Source: Anisakis pegreffii (lineage: Eukaryota > Nematoda > Chromadorea > Rhabditida > Anisakidae). From it: a DNA stretch of 64,000 nucleotides. The notes beneath the pieces were generated by a model. The model saw nothing but the letters and a program-made list of their open reading frames with translations. It was not told the origin of the DNA and did no database searches. The DNA lies in assembly GCA_035041965.1 (NCBI GenBank), contig JAPYMA010001130.1, forward strand, positions 62,001 to 126,000, read 5' to 3'. A program made the translations under genes and the position numbers. This document shows positions 1 through 11,480 of the stretch, one piece after another (the first letter of the stretch is position 1; every line of letters begins with the position of its first letter).

Positions 1-2377
1 TTGTATGTGAGCAGTTGGTTTCACCGAACGAATCTCGATTCGATCCTTGCTCATTAAGGCCAACAAATACGGAGCGTCATATACTAAAATTATCACTCTT
101 CACCAAACAGCTTCTATTTTCATTCTCGCCAATCTAACATGTCTTTTTTGAACAGTGATATCCAACGAGGCAAATTAATACTGATACTGACATCAATCGC
201 AATGGATGAAATAAGATATAAAACAGATCAATGATCCAATTACTTAGATGGAAATTTCTGATCACAATATGGAATAGAGATTCTAAATGAGGCAATAAAT
301 ACTTCGAATATTCGATTAGGAAACAGTTGAACACGTTGAATTGTACCACTAGCGCAATGATTCAGATTTTCATTCGATATTGAGAAAACAACTGAGAGAA
401 TTTAGTGGAAAGACGAACCAATCTGAAGTGGTTGTGAGGTGAATTTGACTTTGGGTAGCGAGCTTGCACTGCCGTCGTACTCTTGAAAGAACAGAAAGTT
501 GTCACGGCAATACGCTATCAGTTCCTTATCAGTAATATCCACAATCAACGGTTCGCCAGTTCGTGAACCAATACTGAAGAGTTTATTCACTTCAACCGAT
601 TGCTGCTCTTCCTAAAATTCGAAGAAGTCATTCAATCGAGCTCTATTATAATCGGTGACTGACATATCGCTCACTTCATTTTCACAAACGAACCCGCACC
701 AAATCGCTACAATGCTTCGGATTTAACGCATTCGAAATAAAATCAATAAATTCATTCCATATAATGACTTTACAAAAAATAAATCCAAAAAAGTTTAAGA
801 ATGAAAGTGATTATTAGAAATATATCGTAATAAAAATTTAAAAAATCACCAAATGATCACTATTACCTTTAATGGGAAAACGCTCATGAAGTGATAATCG
901 TTCTGCACACAAAATGATACGATTGGACCACACCATGACATACATTGCGCGTTTTCACTCAAGTATGCTGCAAACAGGCAGTCATTTGAATTGGGAAAAG
1001 ACATCTCAGTTAAATTCATTTCATGAAGCAATCTGAAAGTTTCCGAAAATTGAACTCTTAACGAAAAAATTCTCAAAAAAAATCAGCAAATCTCAATTTC
1101 ATTTTGAGAGCACATGTTGTACCTGGTACCAAATCGATAGCTATTTTGATGAACTCATCCAAAAGCCATTTATATAGGAATACTTTCTTTCGGGCAGCTA
1201 CAGCCACGTAAAGCAAGCCATCATCCTTAAATAAACAATTACCGTTCACTCCTAAACTGCCTGGAACGAACTGGTACTGTGGATTAACAAAATGATAACG
1301 AACACAACAACAGACAATCCATACTCACTATGCTGATTATGCGAAAGGCAAAAATCTCACACGTTTTGCTAAATCCTGAGAGCATATCTGGTCACCCCTC
1401 CAGCCTCGACCCGAAAAATTTTTTCAAATACAGTTGAATTCAAATGATAGAGAGAACAATGAGAAGGCTCACCTTGGTAACGTGTGAACAAAATGCACTG
1501 ATCGGCCTGATATCGCTGATGGAGGATTTCAAAGTGAATGGTTCAGCGGTATCATGAGCAGTAACTTGAGAATCACACAGACATAGAAGTAGAGCGTGTC
1601 TAGCGATTACTTGTAGTTCGTGAACGGTTCGCTTTTCAAATGAACGACACATAACCAAATCATAGCCACGTTTTCCTGCAATAATCTTCATATATTTCCA
1701 GCTTGAAACATTTCAGCAGAACGTTAGATTCTAGATGTTCCTGAGATTTGCTTTGCTAAGAATCTGGCTTGTTTTCCCGATATGGTCTAGCAGTTGAAAA
1801 CAGCGGAAGCCAAATTACGAAAGCATTCAATAAAGGGGATGGCAAAACGTCTTCAAAGTGCTCATGATAGGTCTGCGACATACTCACACCAAACAGTATT
1901 TTTCGCTTGAAAGCACGGATATGCGAGAATTAAAATCAACTGTACGAACATTATATACGTACCATGTTTGTTTTCTGTGAGCGATAAGAGATGACCGGCT
2001 TTACTGCCGACGTAAACTTTGGCCGAGTGATCTGCAAGAAAGTTTACTGAGGATTGAATCTAACCAGGATTATTGTGGTGATTATCCTCACTGACTGCAC
2101 TAAACTAGTGTGAAAGCAACAAAAAGATTCAAGCGATTATTTATGCAGAAGTAAATGAATCACCGAATCCACCTAAGAAAAGTCGTTAAGATTCGATTCA
2201 TCACTCAACGAATTTGAAAGAAAAGATCTATGAAATCAAAATTATTCACATGAAAAATCCGAAAAATTCTCAGTGCTTGAGAATTCAGAAAGACTTACCA
2301 TGAGCGGCTAGACATGATATGTCGACAGATTTTTCCAGTTTAGATGCCACTTCAGTGGCAGTATACGCTTCAAACAT
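1..2377 (-). CDS. VPS39: VPS39-like HOPS subunit, N-terminal CNH domain (partial, 3' part beyond window)
   Basis: N-terminal part of a Vps39/Vam6-type protein, a HOPS tethering subunit acting at late endosomes and lysosomes. Seven phase-consistent exons were traced: 2299-2377, 1963-2031, 1473-1675, 1123-1276, 867-1054, 419-611 and 1-83 (about 323 codons; the frame runs off the left edge). The start reads MFEAYTATEVASKLEKS, close to the Vps39 N-terminus (MHDAFEPVPILEKLP in human, from memory). Further matches to the CNH domain are KVYVGSKAGHLLSL, LYVAVAARKKVFLYKW, AQCMSWCGPIVSFCV and APYLLALMSKDRIEIRS. The acceptor of the 867-1054 exon (gttaagag) is weak, so that boundary is less sure. The related TGFBRAP1/Vps3 family is the main alternative, but the first 45 residues favour VPS39. 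The gene is divergent from the RAP gene at 3160. Confidence 0.85.
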
Positions 2378-3159
2378 TCTCGAAGAACTTTGTTCGGTTC
2401 AGGAAGCTTAATATGCTGACTGTTTCGATAAATCAAATTCACATTGCTCTTGGCAAACCTCACACTCTTTCCGAACACAACAAAAGTGCCGAATAGTCTA
2501 AAAATTTCGAATTACGTGAATTGCAAGCAATGAGCCGAATTTAGTCGAAACATCGACTTTCGACAAGTGCTTAGATCGAGTGCACAGCTAATATGCGAAG
2601 GTAAAGAATGATGCGCCGAAATCAGCATTATCCCAACTGACAAAATTAACTGCAACCATAAGATGAAAGAAAGGAATGCGCCGCAGAACGATTGAGCTAA
2701 CTATAAGCAAATTCAACTCGAGCATTTTCTGAATTAACTCGGTCACATTTTGGCAACTTCGGACCTGAACCAATCATAGTTTGAACGGGAACGGATTTGA
2801 TTCAATTTTTTTCGTCCACTTTGTTTGCTGATGGAAGTGCGTGTTTTCAGAATTTTTAGAATTTTCTAATTCAACTGTAATTAATGGATCAGTTGGAGTT
2901 TTTGAGATTTCTCTGCCTCACTTGTGACCCATCAACCGGACGTTCTCCTCCGACATGGTGATGTTTGTAGTGGTTTATTGGAAAGGATCTCTTCATAATC
3001 CGATATTTAGACGTAGAAATGCTCTTCTAGTCCTTGCAGTTAGATTCTTATTGTTAGTCAAACCGTGTTTGACATTTGTGCATATGTATTTGAAAATGTT
3101 CGTTTCGATATTTTCCGTGTGTTAGTAAGGTTAGATGCTTAATTGAATTTTATTTCAGA
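2378..3159. promoter_or_regulatory. Shared intergenic region between divergent VPS39 and LRPAP1 starts
   Basis: A 0.78 kb gap between the two divergent start codons. No recognisable gene lies in it. It must hold the minus-strand VPS39 5' end and the plus-strand outron/promoter of LRPAP1. I see no clear TATA box or named operator; a bidirectional promoter is inference from geometry only. Confidence 0.4.
3147..3159 (+). other. Probable trans-splice acceptor directly upstream of LRPAP1 ATG
   Basis: A pyrimidine-rich stretch ending TTTATTTCAG is followed by a single A and then the ATG at 3160. In nematodes this is the typical arrangement for spliced-leader addition. It could instead be an ordinary acceptor for an untranslated upstream exon. 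Confidence 0.5.
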
Positions 3160-6100
3160 ATGTATCTAAAAACCATCCCTTCCAAGCAGCATTCCTTAAT
3201 GCTCGTCGCATTTATGACGTGCATTTTGACGTGCATTTTCGCCGATACGGGCGCGGAAGCAAACCCGTTTCGAATGAACAAAATGAATTTCATTTGGGCG
3301 AAGGCTGTCCATCATATCAGTGATGCAAATGCAATCAAACGAATCAAGGTTTGCCTTCTTCAAAATTAAAAATTATGCTCACGATCAGTATTCGTTTTAT
3401 GTCTTACTTGCAGTATTTCTTCTGGAGAGTTCTCAAACATCATACACAGAATCATATTTCAGATAATGATAAGATAACGAACCAGATAATCAATAGTACT
3501 TGTTCATTCATTCTGATATTTTGTCTTTGCATTGAGATGTCTCAAATTGTGTCTTTAATTAGGTTTTTTATTTACCTAAGCACTGACAATAGGTTAATCT
3601 CTCGCGCACTCCACTTCAGAAAGTTATCATCATCCGCACAAAAACATCCTGTGTTTCGTTGAAATGTTCTCTGCAGTTGTTTCGAGCCTCTGTTCCCTCA
3701 TCTTCATTTCTCTAAAACGCCAAACTTCCGAAAGGATCATTTGAATTTTGTTTCATTGGAATCGGTTTGGCATTCATCTTATAGTTATGAATGTAAACTT
3801 TCGGTAGTCGGTCCCTCTTTTCAATAAACAAGAGTACGAATTTGATATGGTCGTTGTTTGTCATTCCATTAGAGCAGAGAGCGAAAGAAAGACAGCCTGA
3901 TTGTGCTGTTGTTATGATTGTTATTCCTTAGTGCAGTGTTTTGTGATGATGCCAACTGAAGTTGCCGCAAAAAATTTGAATGATGCACATGTGAAATAAA
4001 CGATGAATATGATGGATGTATCATGCCGTAATGAAATAGGAAGAACTTGGCGCCCTTCTCACTTAAATTTTATTGTTATTTTCGTATTGGATTTCAATTT
4101 GAATCGAACTGAATATGAGATGTTTTGTCATTTTGTTCGTTCGGAATGAAACGAAAGTGGTTTGGTGTAATGCGATTGGATGAATGCTGCGCCGTTTGCG
4201 TTCTCCTTTCATTACGCTACATGCATCATCCATAAATAAGTTCGGAATTTCAATGCGTTCGTTCGTACGATGTTGATTCTGATGGGTTTTTTTTCGGTCG
4301 TTATCGATCGTCTTCGTCTGATATTCTCATAGCAAAGTGCATTTCTCATTGTTTATCAGCGAATTTCGTCTGCACATCATCCCGAATCGAACTCTCTGTC
4401 TTGTGTTCGCTTATCTGCATATGTGTTAATGCTGCCGTCGTTTTGTGTCTGCTCGACGTGTTTAACACCAGCCGACTGGCTGCAAATGAATGAGTGAATG
4501 AATCATCTTAACGTATTCAACACTAGCCAAGTCTCCACCTCGCTCGTCGGCACTACACGTTTCCAGTTTGCGTTCAGTTTTAGTGTTACTCGTTTTCATC
4601 CACCGTGCTGGTGAGTGACTTCCCCGTGTGAACTCGTCTGATATCCTCTGTTCAGTCTTATCTTATCCTAACTAGTTTCCATTATGCTCGTATATGCGTG
4701 ACAATGTTTTAGTTTGAAATTCATAATTTTTTTGAATTTCTTTCGACAATATCTTATCCTGGTATATGTTATGACTAGGTATTAATTGTTTATGCCGAAT
4801 AGCTGCTTTCAGACTGCTGTTAAATTCTTAGTACTGTGTTGAATGAACTGAAGAGATTGGAACGTATGCTGACAAGAATTATCAGCTATCATTTCTGTTG
4901 TACGTTCACCGAGAACTGATATTATCTTCCAACCAGTTCAATGAAATTCGTGTTTTGCTTTTTAAACGATGTATTGCTAGTCTCAAATAATTTTGAGTTG
5001 TAGAAGTGTTTCGAATGAATTCATTCTCATTCATTTTTAAGGTTGAATTTGAAAAATTCGATCGACTGTATTTATCGGCGAAGGATCAAGAGGAGAAGTA
5101 TGGAAAGTCGGATTTGGCCGAAATCGATTCCAAATTGGAAAAAGTGTTGGAGAAATATGGACTTGAGGGTGCCATCTCGGCATACAACCAGGTAGGTGCT
5201 TATCATTTGAGAGTCTTTCCAATGGTTTTTGATTCTTTTGAAAGCTGGTTTTGTTCATATGGGCACTGAATCACGGATCATGTCATGTGATCGTTTTAAC
5301 AAAATAGAAAATCTGAATTTGTTCAATAGAAAATATATGGAAAAGGATTGATGAGTATGGTAGTGAAGCTGGGATTAATTCGTTGCGAGTTTTTTTTTTT
5401 TTTGACATGAGGATAAATCCAATGAAGTTGTTGGATTGTTATCCTCATAATCTTGAAAATATGGAACTTTTTCGTTCATTTTGTAGTAAATTAGTTGAAA
5501 AAATTTTTTGAATGATGTTTCAGTGGATTATTAAGGTTTTTTTGTGTAAATCAGCCGTATTCAGTAAGTAGATGTGATAATTTGCTCGATAATCTCTTAA
5601 AGTGCCATATTGAACGCAAATTTCTTGGCTGGTAGATGAGACGACAAAGTAACTGAATGAATTTGATTCTGATGAGCATGCAGTTGCAATTCTAGTGTTC
5701 CATTGCTTCATTGTTTCAGAAAATGAAGTGGCGTAATGAAGAAGAAATGAAAAAATCGAATGATGTGTTAGCATCGGATAAGTTCACTGATCCAAAGGTG
5801 GATAAATTGTGGCGAGCTGCCTTGAATGCGAAATTCTCTGAGAGTCAACTGAAAGGTTATTTATTCGAGAGACTTCTTTGATTTTTGTTGTCGCAGAGCA
5901 TCGTTGAACATTAGAGTGCTAGAGCTGTTTGAGTGGGTGATAATGGAAAAGAAAGTTGTGGCTGTGATCGTGTTAATTATATTGGTACCTACTGCCAGTG
6001 GGGATAGTAATGCTGAGAGTCTTAGCAGTGATAATCGATTGCAGTATAAACTGTCGAATATCTAACGATAAGTGTTCTATCATTATTTCAGTTAGTTTTC

Positions 6101-7152
6101 TGATTTTGGATTTTGACTTCCGATTCTGCAGTGTGCAGCATCTCAAAGCAGATTTCACTACTTCATCGAAAATTTTTTGATGAACTAAAAATTTCTTCCA
6201 GCATTGCATAAAGAACTGAAAGATCACGAGCGACGAATGCGAGAATACGATGCGAAAGTGTCAAAGTTCAATGAGATTCCGCACGAGAACTCATTGCATG
6301 AGGACAGCAATACGAGTGATGAGTCGCGCGATGAGCTGACTCGACAGCTGAAAAATCATTACCACGATATGGAAAGCAATTATCAAGAACTCCATCGAAA
6401 GATATTGCAGTTGGAAAAAAGTCCCTTCAGAAATGATAAAGTGGATCAATTATGGCAGCTGGTGCGTTTCATCCATCATCCAAATTCTTTCATCATTCTT
6501 ATCAATTATCTTTCATCATCCAAATTCCTCTTCATTATCCGAATCCTATTATATCGGATCTCATTGAAAATGAAGTTCCCAGTCAAGATGTAAAATAATT
6601 AGTCCATACAAGCATACCATCTACGTATTTCAAATTGCATCCTGCTGTCTTATTTAATCAGGCCCAATCAAAATCTCAGCAGGGTTTGTTGTAATAGCTG
6701 AAGATGCGAACGTTATTTTCAAAAGTTCTTTTTTTTTCAAGAATGTTATCTATGTGAATTTTGAATTGAGCTGACAGGTTCTGCAATGGATTGTTTTTTG
6801 CATTGCTCCATATGTGTGCCCGTTTAATTCTTAATGATTTATTACCTGTCTGTGTATTCAAGTCTTCTCTATAAATACCATTAATTTTCAGGCGATGAAA
6901 AATCAAAATTTCACGGTCACCGAGCTGGAATCGATCCGTATGGATTTGCATCATTTCGATAAGCAAATGGAAAAACTGAGATATCATGAAGAGGAACTGA
7001 AAGCAGCACAGCGTTTGCATAGAGGTACGGATAAGACTGGTGTTGAGATTGAGTCTCTGAATGAGTTTCAAGAGAAAACCGAACGGATGAAGAGAAAACT
7101 GAAAAAGTTCGGCAATTATCTCGAAACAAAAGTGGCTCATACAGAACTCTGA
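3160..7152 (+). CDS. LRPAP1: Receptor-associated protein (RAP / LRPAP1 homologue), ER chaperone
   Basis: Homologue of the alpha-2-macroglobulin/LDL-receptor-related-protein receptor-associated protein. RAP binds LDL-receptor-family proteins in the ER and stops premature ligand binding. Five phase-consistent exons: 3160-3348, 5042-5191, 5720-5855, 6202-6461 and 6892-7152, giving 331 residues (human is about 357). A hydrophobic signal segment (LMLVAFMTCILTCIFA) is followed by FRMNKMNFIWAKA, which matches the human FRMEKLNQLWEKA start of domain 1. DPKVDKLWRAA and DKVDQLWQLA mark the starts of domains 2 and 3, in the same pattern as human DPRLEKLWHKA and VIDLWDLAQ. The protein ends HTEL, equivalent to the human HNEL ER-retrieval signal. 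Intron 1 is 1.7 kb. Splice sites are canonical and all phases agree, so the gene looks intact. Confidence 0.95.
3349..5041 (+). other. Large first intron of LRPAP1
   Basis: A 1.7 kb intron with a GT donor and a TTTTTAAG acceptor. No exon or RNA gene is recognised inside. Around 4609 there is a strong donor-like CTG|GTGAGTGAC, which could end an alternative first exon; no in-frame coding evidence supports that. Confidence 0.6.
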
Positions 7153-8401
7153 TGAGCGAAGTGAACATTGACGAGAATGCTCCTTATTTGAAGATTCAAA
7201 ACATTTTCATATTTTATTCAAGCGATCTGATGACAAACGATTTCGCTTGGTTTGAAATTGTTCTAGTCAAAACTCATTTGCATAAATTCTTCTGAAGAAT
7301 TCGAAGTTCGCTAACAATGAAACAGAAATGGAAATTGTTTTTGGACATGCAAATAGGATGTGATTAATGCTTCACTTTAGTTTCGTTGTTATTCATTATT
7401 CATTGTTTGAATGAGTTTCAAGAAAAAAAATCAAAATTTCTAAAAAGTCTTAACCATTGTTCATACGATCATTATGGGAACTGTTATCGCATTTACTTTT
7501 CACTAATTCGCATTTCTAATTTAATTGTACTTTGTCGTAGTTTACTGGAATATGTCCTCTATTTGATCACTGAAATGCCATAGAATTCTACTTGTTTATT
7601 GCTTCAAAGAGTTCAGTGCATCGAATTTAGTAATTTGGTTATTTCGAAATGTTTCGTGTTTTGCTGCTCAGGCGGTTTGCCATCAAATGGTTCGGAACTG
7701 GGTCGTTATCATTTTTACTTGTTCATTGCATTTGTCCATCCATTCTGTTATGTTGACTAGGCGGCTGATTCAATGTTATTTCAAGAGTACTTTTGCATTT
7801 AAACTCACTAAATTCGCAATGAATTGTTGAATGTCTACTTATCGGGTATTCATTATTTTTCACCATTCGTATTGTTGAGCTTGCACAATCAAATATTTAT
7901 TGATGCTCCCAACTTGATTGATTATTTTAAAAAAGCCTTTTAAAAGTGCCTTCGTTATGAAGTTGTCACATAATATGATTTATTGAAGTATAAACTAATT
8001 TCTGTAACCTTATTGTCATTATTCGTGTATTGAAGGTGTATTTACAGTCACCTTTTGTCATACCTTTTGTTATCATTTTCAACATTCGGTTTCTATTTTG
8101 TGAGATATTTTTAGAGCTTCCCCTCATAAATTCAGTAGTAGAATGCTGAACGTGAAAGGTTCTACTGCAGCGCACGTTTATCTTGATTTCCGAAAAAAAA
8201 AGAGTGAATCTTTCAAAGTTTCAATAATTTACTTTTTGGCGTTACAGTCTAAAGATTGTTTATAAGTAGTTCAATTGGATTATGTTTTGATCGTTTTGGT
8301 GTATTCATTTCTATTCGAATTGTGTCGTGATAGGTATTTTTTCGTTATTTTTCGTTTAATTACAGTTATACATTTGTTATCGTTCTCATATCGTGATTCA
8401 G
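7153..8401. other. Non-coding stretch downstream of LRPAP1
   Basis: AT-rich sequence after the LRPAP1 stop. It must contain the 3' UTR. I see no AATAAA close to the stop and no recognisable gene. Confidence 0.5.
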
Positions 8402-8596
8402 TTGAAAAAGATGCGCATGCTCGGTATCAAGCGCACATACAAACAGTCCAGTGATGGCGTTGTTGAAACAATTCCTCATCAACCACCAAGTAGGTTTTAC
8501 TTGAAATTTTATTTTTGACTGTTTTCCTTTCTTATTAACCCATTTTAGTATGCATTTTGTTTCTTCCAATATGGGATGTCTTACTCATAGTGATAG
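8402..8596 (+). CDS. Candidate pair of exons, unknown protein
   Basis: Two neighbouring plus-strand exon-like pieces whose phases agree. The first, 8402-8489, follows a GATTCAG acceptor, ends before GTAGGT, and reads MRMLGIKRTYKQSSDGVVET then IPHQPP. The second, 8549-8596, follows TTTTAG and encodes a hydrophobic run (ICILFLPIWDVLLIVIG). The first piece is clearly richer in GC than its surroundings, as true exons are in this window. No family is recognised and no further exons could be joined, so this may be chance. Confidence 0.22.
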
Positions 8597-9031
8597 GTGT
8601 TAAAAAATGTTTCTCCAATGATCGAGGGGGATAGAATCTTTTTTTTTCGTATACCTTTTGATAGGACATGGGACGAAAAAATATTCCGATTCCTGAAATT
8701 TCTCAAGAGGCTTTTTCGTCATCGTAACTGAAGCAAGAAACAATTCCGATGGAAACTGATGTCAATTTTAATTTACTTGAGAGAAATTTAAATGGAACAG
8801 CTAAAGACTGGATAGATGTGATAGATAGATACACATCTATAAAGACTCGAAATGAATATGGTCGAAAAATTCTTCAAAATAATTATTTCCGTGATCACTT
8901 GAACATGTTGAGTACGCGAAACTCCATGGAAATCTGGGTGGTAGCCGAATTTTTTCGTAGATTATCCAAGAAAAAAACTAACAGAACAATTTTCATTTTG
9001 GATCGAGTAAGACATCCCATAGGAAGCGAAA

Positions 9032-9453
9032 ACTCTAAATGGTACTTGGGAGGTTCATAAGCACAGTTGGATAATGAGTCGTTTAGTTGATGAGATGGGT
9101 GAGGCAAAATGGTTGAAATATGAGTGGAAATCTTTTTTCGCAGCGTTGTTTTGGTACAGTTTAGAAGAATTTTCGTTTCTTGTACGCATGAGTTTTTGAA
9201 TTCAGAGCTCTTTCCTCTCATTTCGGTTTTCATTCGTGGGGAAAAGAAATAGGGATATTGCGAAGAAATAGGGATGATGAATCTTGTGATTACATTAGTA
9301 ACTTAATTTGGTATGTAAAGATCTTTACACTGTTATTTGTGAATGCGCAAATTATGCAATATTCGATCAAAAAACTGAAGAGAAACTGCATAGGTGAGCG
9401 AATAGTTTGACGTAGATTCGAGCTTAAGAATTCACCCAAATACCATTTAGAGT
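9032..9453. repeat. Imperfect inverted-repeat pair about 0.4 kb apart (possible MITE-like remnant)
   Basis: The left arm, 9032-9062, begins ACTCTAAATGGTACTTGGG. The right arm, 9421-9453, read on the minus strand begins ACTCTAAATGGTATTTGGG. Similarity continues with gaps for about 32 bases (TTCATAAGC against TTCTTAAGC). No transposase and no clear target-site duplication is visible. It could be the ends of a small non-autonomous element or two copies of a dispersed repeat. Confidence 0.35.
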
Positions 9454-11296
9454 GTACTGCATCCCCGTGCATCCTTCTCAATAAACTAATTCAGCACAGA
9501 AAAGGAATTGATTGATTCATTTCATAATTCAATCAAAATTAATTTCATTCCTTCTTCATGTCCTTTTTTCCTAAACATAACAAAACAATTCATTCAACAT
9601 TTAGCCGAATAAGTATTAACCAAAAAAACCCACAAAAGTTCATCACAAAAAATCAGTTCTCGCGAAAATCTTTCATCGCTGTCTTACGATTGCTAATCAT
9701 CCATATACTCATTCGTCTAACTCTAACGAATCACTTAAGTCACCAATCGCTTCTTAATCGTTTCGTTCCGGACACTACCATCCTTCGAGGTCGATGCTAA
9801 CAAAACTCTACAATTTTTTCAATCAGTTTTAAACGCAATAATTCAAAGCTAGCTTAGAATTGGTTTCCAGTTGTACTCTTTGAAAAATTTGTAAGCATTT
9901 TGTCGAGGGTAACGGTCTGTGTGTGTACGTGCGAATACTAGGATCAAGTTTCAACGTGGGTAATTCGAAAATCTCAGGCAAATTGGAAGTGATTTGCGAT
10001 ATTTTCATCTCAGAAAAATGAATTTATTAAGCAAATTTTTGTAAACACGTCTGTATTCCGCAGTTTTGGTGACCGCAATCAGCCCATTAATATTTTATGG
10101 ATGCGAATTTTGTAGATTCGAAACATTTTGCTCAGCTTAAACCTGTTAACAGTTGAGGTAAGCAAACGAAATCTAAATTTGGTTAGTTCGGAAATAATGC
10201 ATTGATGAACTGATTTGTTTCATTGTTGAATTTGAATTTTAGTGCATAAATTTAGTGATGCAAGAATTTCATGCGAAAATTCACATCTATTTCAAGGAAG
10301 CGTGCGTATTCCGAAATCTATTGTCATTTTTACAAGAGCCGCAAATTTTCTTTAGAAAGATTATTCTGTAGGTAGGTGTCCGCCGATAATTTTCTCTTTA
10401 ACACCTCATTTGAATAAAAAAGAGAGATTGTTTGATCGGGCTGGTCACTGTTGACTGTTTGTTAAAGAATGTTATCCAATAGTTTCACTAACAATAAGAA
10501 ATTTTCATCTTCATTTATTCGATCCTCAAAATACGCGTTCTTCTTCGGATAAGAGGTGGGGGGAGTCGAATCAGAAAAATTAGTGTACTGGAACGAAGCG
10601 ATTAAGGATTGATTTCGGTGACTTATATTGCATTTTCCAATATCAGTGCATTTCTTTAAAGAAGGCATTGCTTATCCTTCATCCCTGTCTTGCATTCATC
10701 AAAATCCGGTGTGAATATACGCTGTTTGCATAATCTGTCTGTTTGAATACATGTCGCATATATTTTGTTTGAAATTTGTTTTTGATCTGATTTGTTAATA
10801 TGTCCGTTTGCGATTGTCTCTACAGTTTTTTTTTTTTCGATAAAACTACTGAATAGGATGCTGTTGGCTGTTTTCAATTGATCGTAGGGGCGGAAGAATA
10901 TATTTCTGTGAACAGTTGTCCTCAAGTACTGAGTTTTGTTTCTCGCTCATTGCTAAGAAATTCCTGACGAATGAACCACTCAGAAAGACATGGTTCGCAT
11001 GTTCAGATACTGCAAAATTTTACCCATATCGAATAAGGTTTCACACTATTTGAATGCTCTTTTTTTCGTTCAGTTAGCTTAACTTTAGTTTTGTTCTCAT
11101 CTTAGTGGCTGCTGCTCCTTTTTAAATCTTTTCCGCTATTTCAACACAAAGGCATATCAGCTCATTTGACGCCCATAAAACTTCACCGATGCAGACGAAA
11201 AAAATTTACATAGTTTTGATCTGTGCAACCCTTTAAGCTTAAGACGATCTTCTGTTGAATCTTTTTGGTGAGTATTCGAAATCGCTTTTTTTTTGA

Positions 11297-11480
11297 GGAT
11301 TAGAGAATCAGAACTTTTTGAAGCAGTTTCTCGCTTGAATCTGAATGAGGGGAAATGCAACGTTACGAACACAGAAAAATGTATCATCGAGAATGGCTTA
11401 GGCTTTGTTGAAACAGCCAAGGGAACGGACTTTTTGTTGCGGAGATTTAGTTGTGATCCGTCCAAAATAGCCGAAATAAG
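11297..11480 (+). CDS. Open stretch, possible exon, unknown
   Basis: A plus-strand open frame that includes NLNEGKCNVTNTEKCIIENG and FLLRRFSCDPSKIAEIR and ends near a possible donor (AAG|GTGTC). The opposite strand is also open over about 100 codons, so strand and reality are both uncertain. No family is recognised. Confidence 0.12.

Noticed and set aside
134..349. Open frame of 71 codons on the minus strand within the VPS39 gene
   Set aside because: It lies in the intron between exons 419-611 and 1-83. The latter exon joins in phase and matches the family (APYLLALMSKDRIEIRS).
1321..1380. Possible extra VPS39 exon (open piece CEIFAFRIISI)
   Set aside because: It cannot be joined in phase, and the neighbouring exons join directly with a better match to the VPS39 CNH domain.
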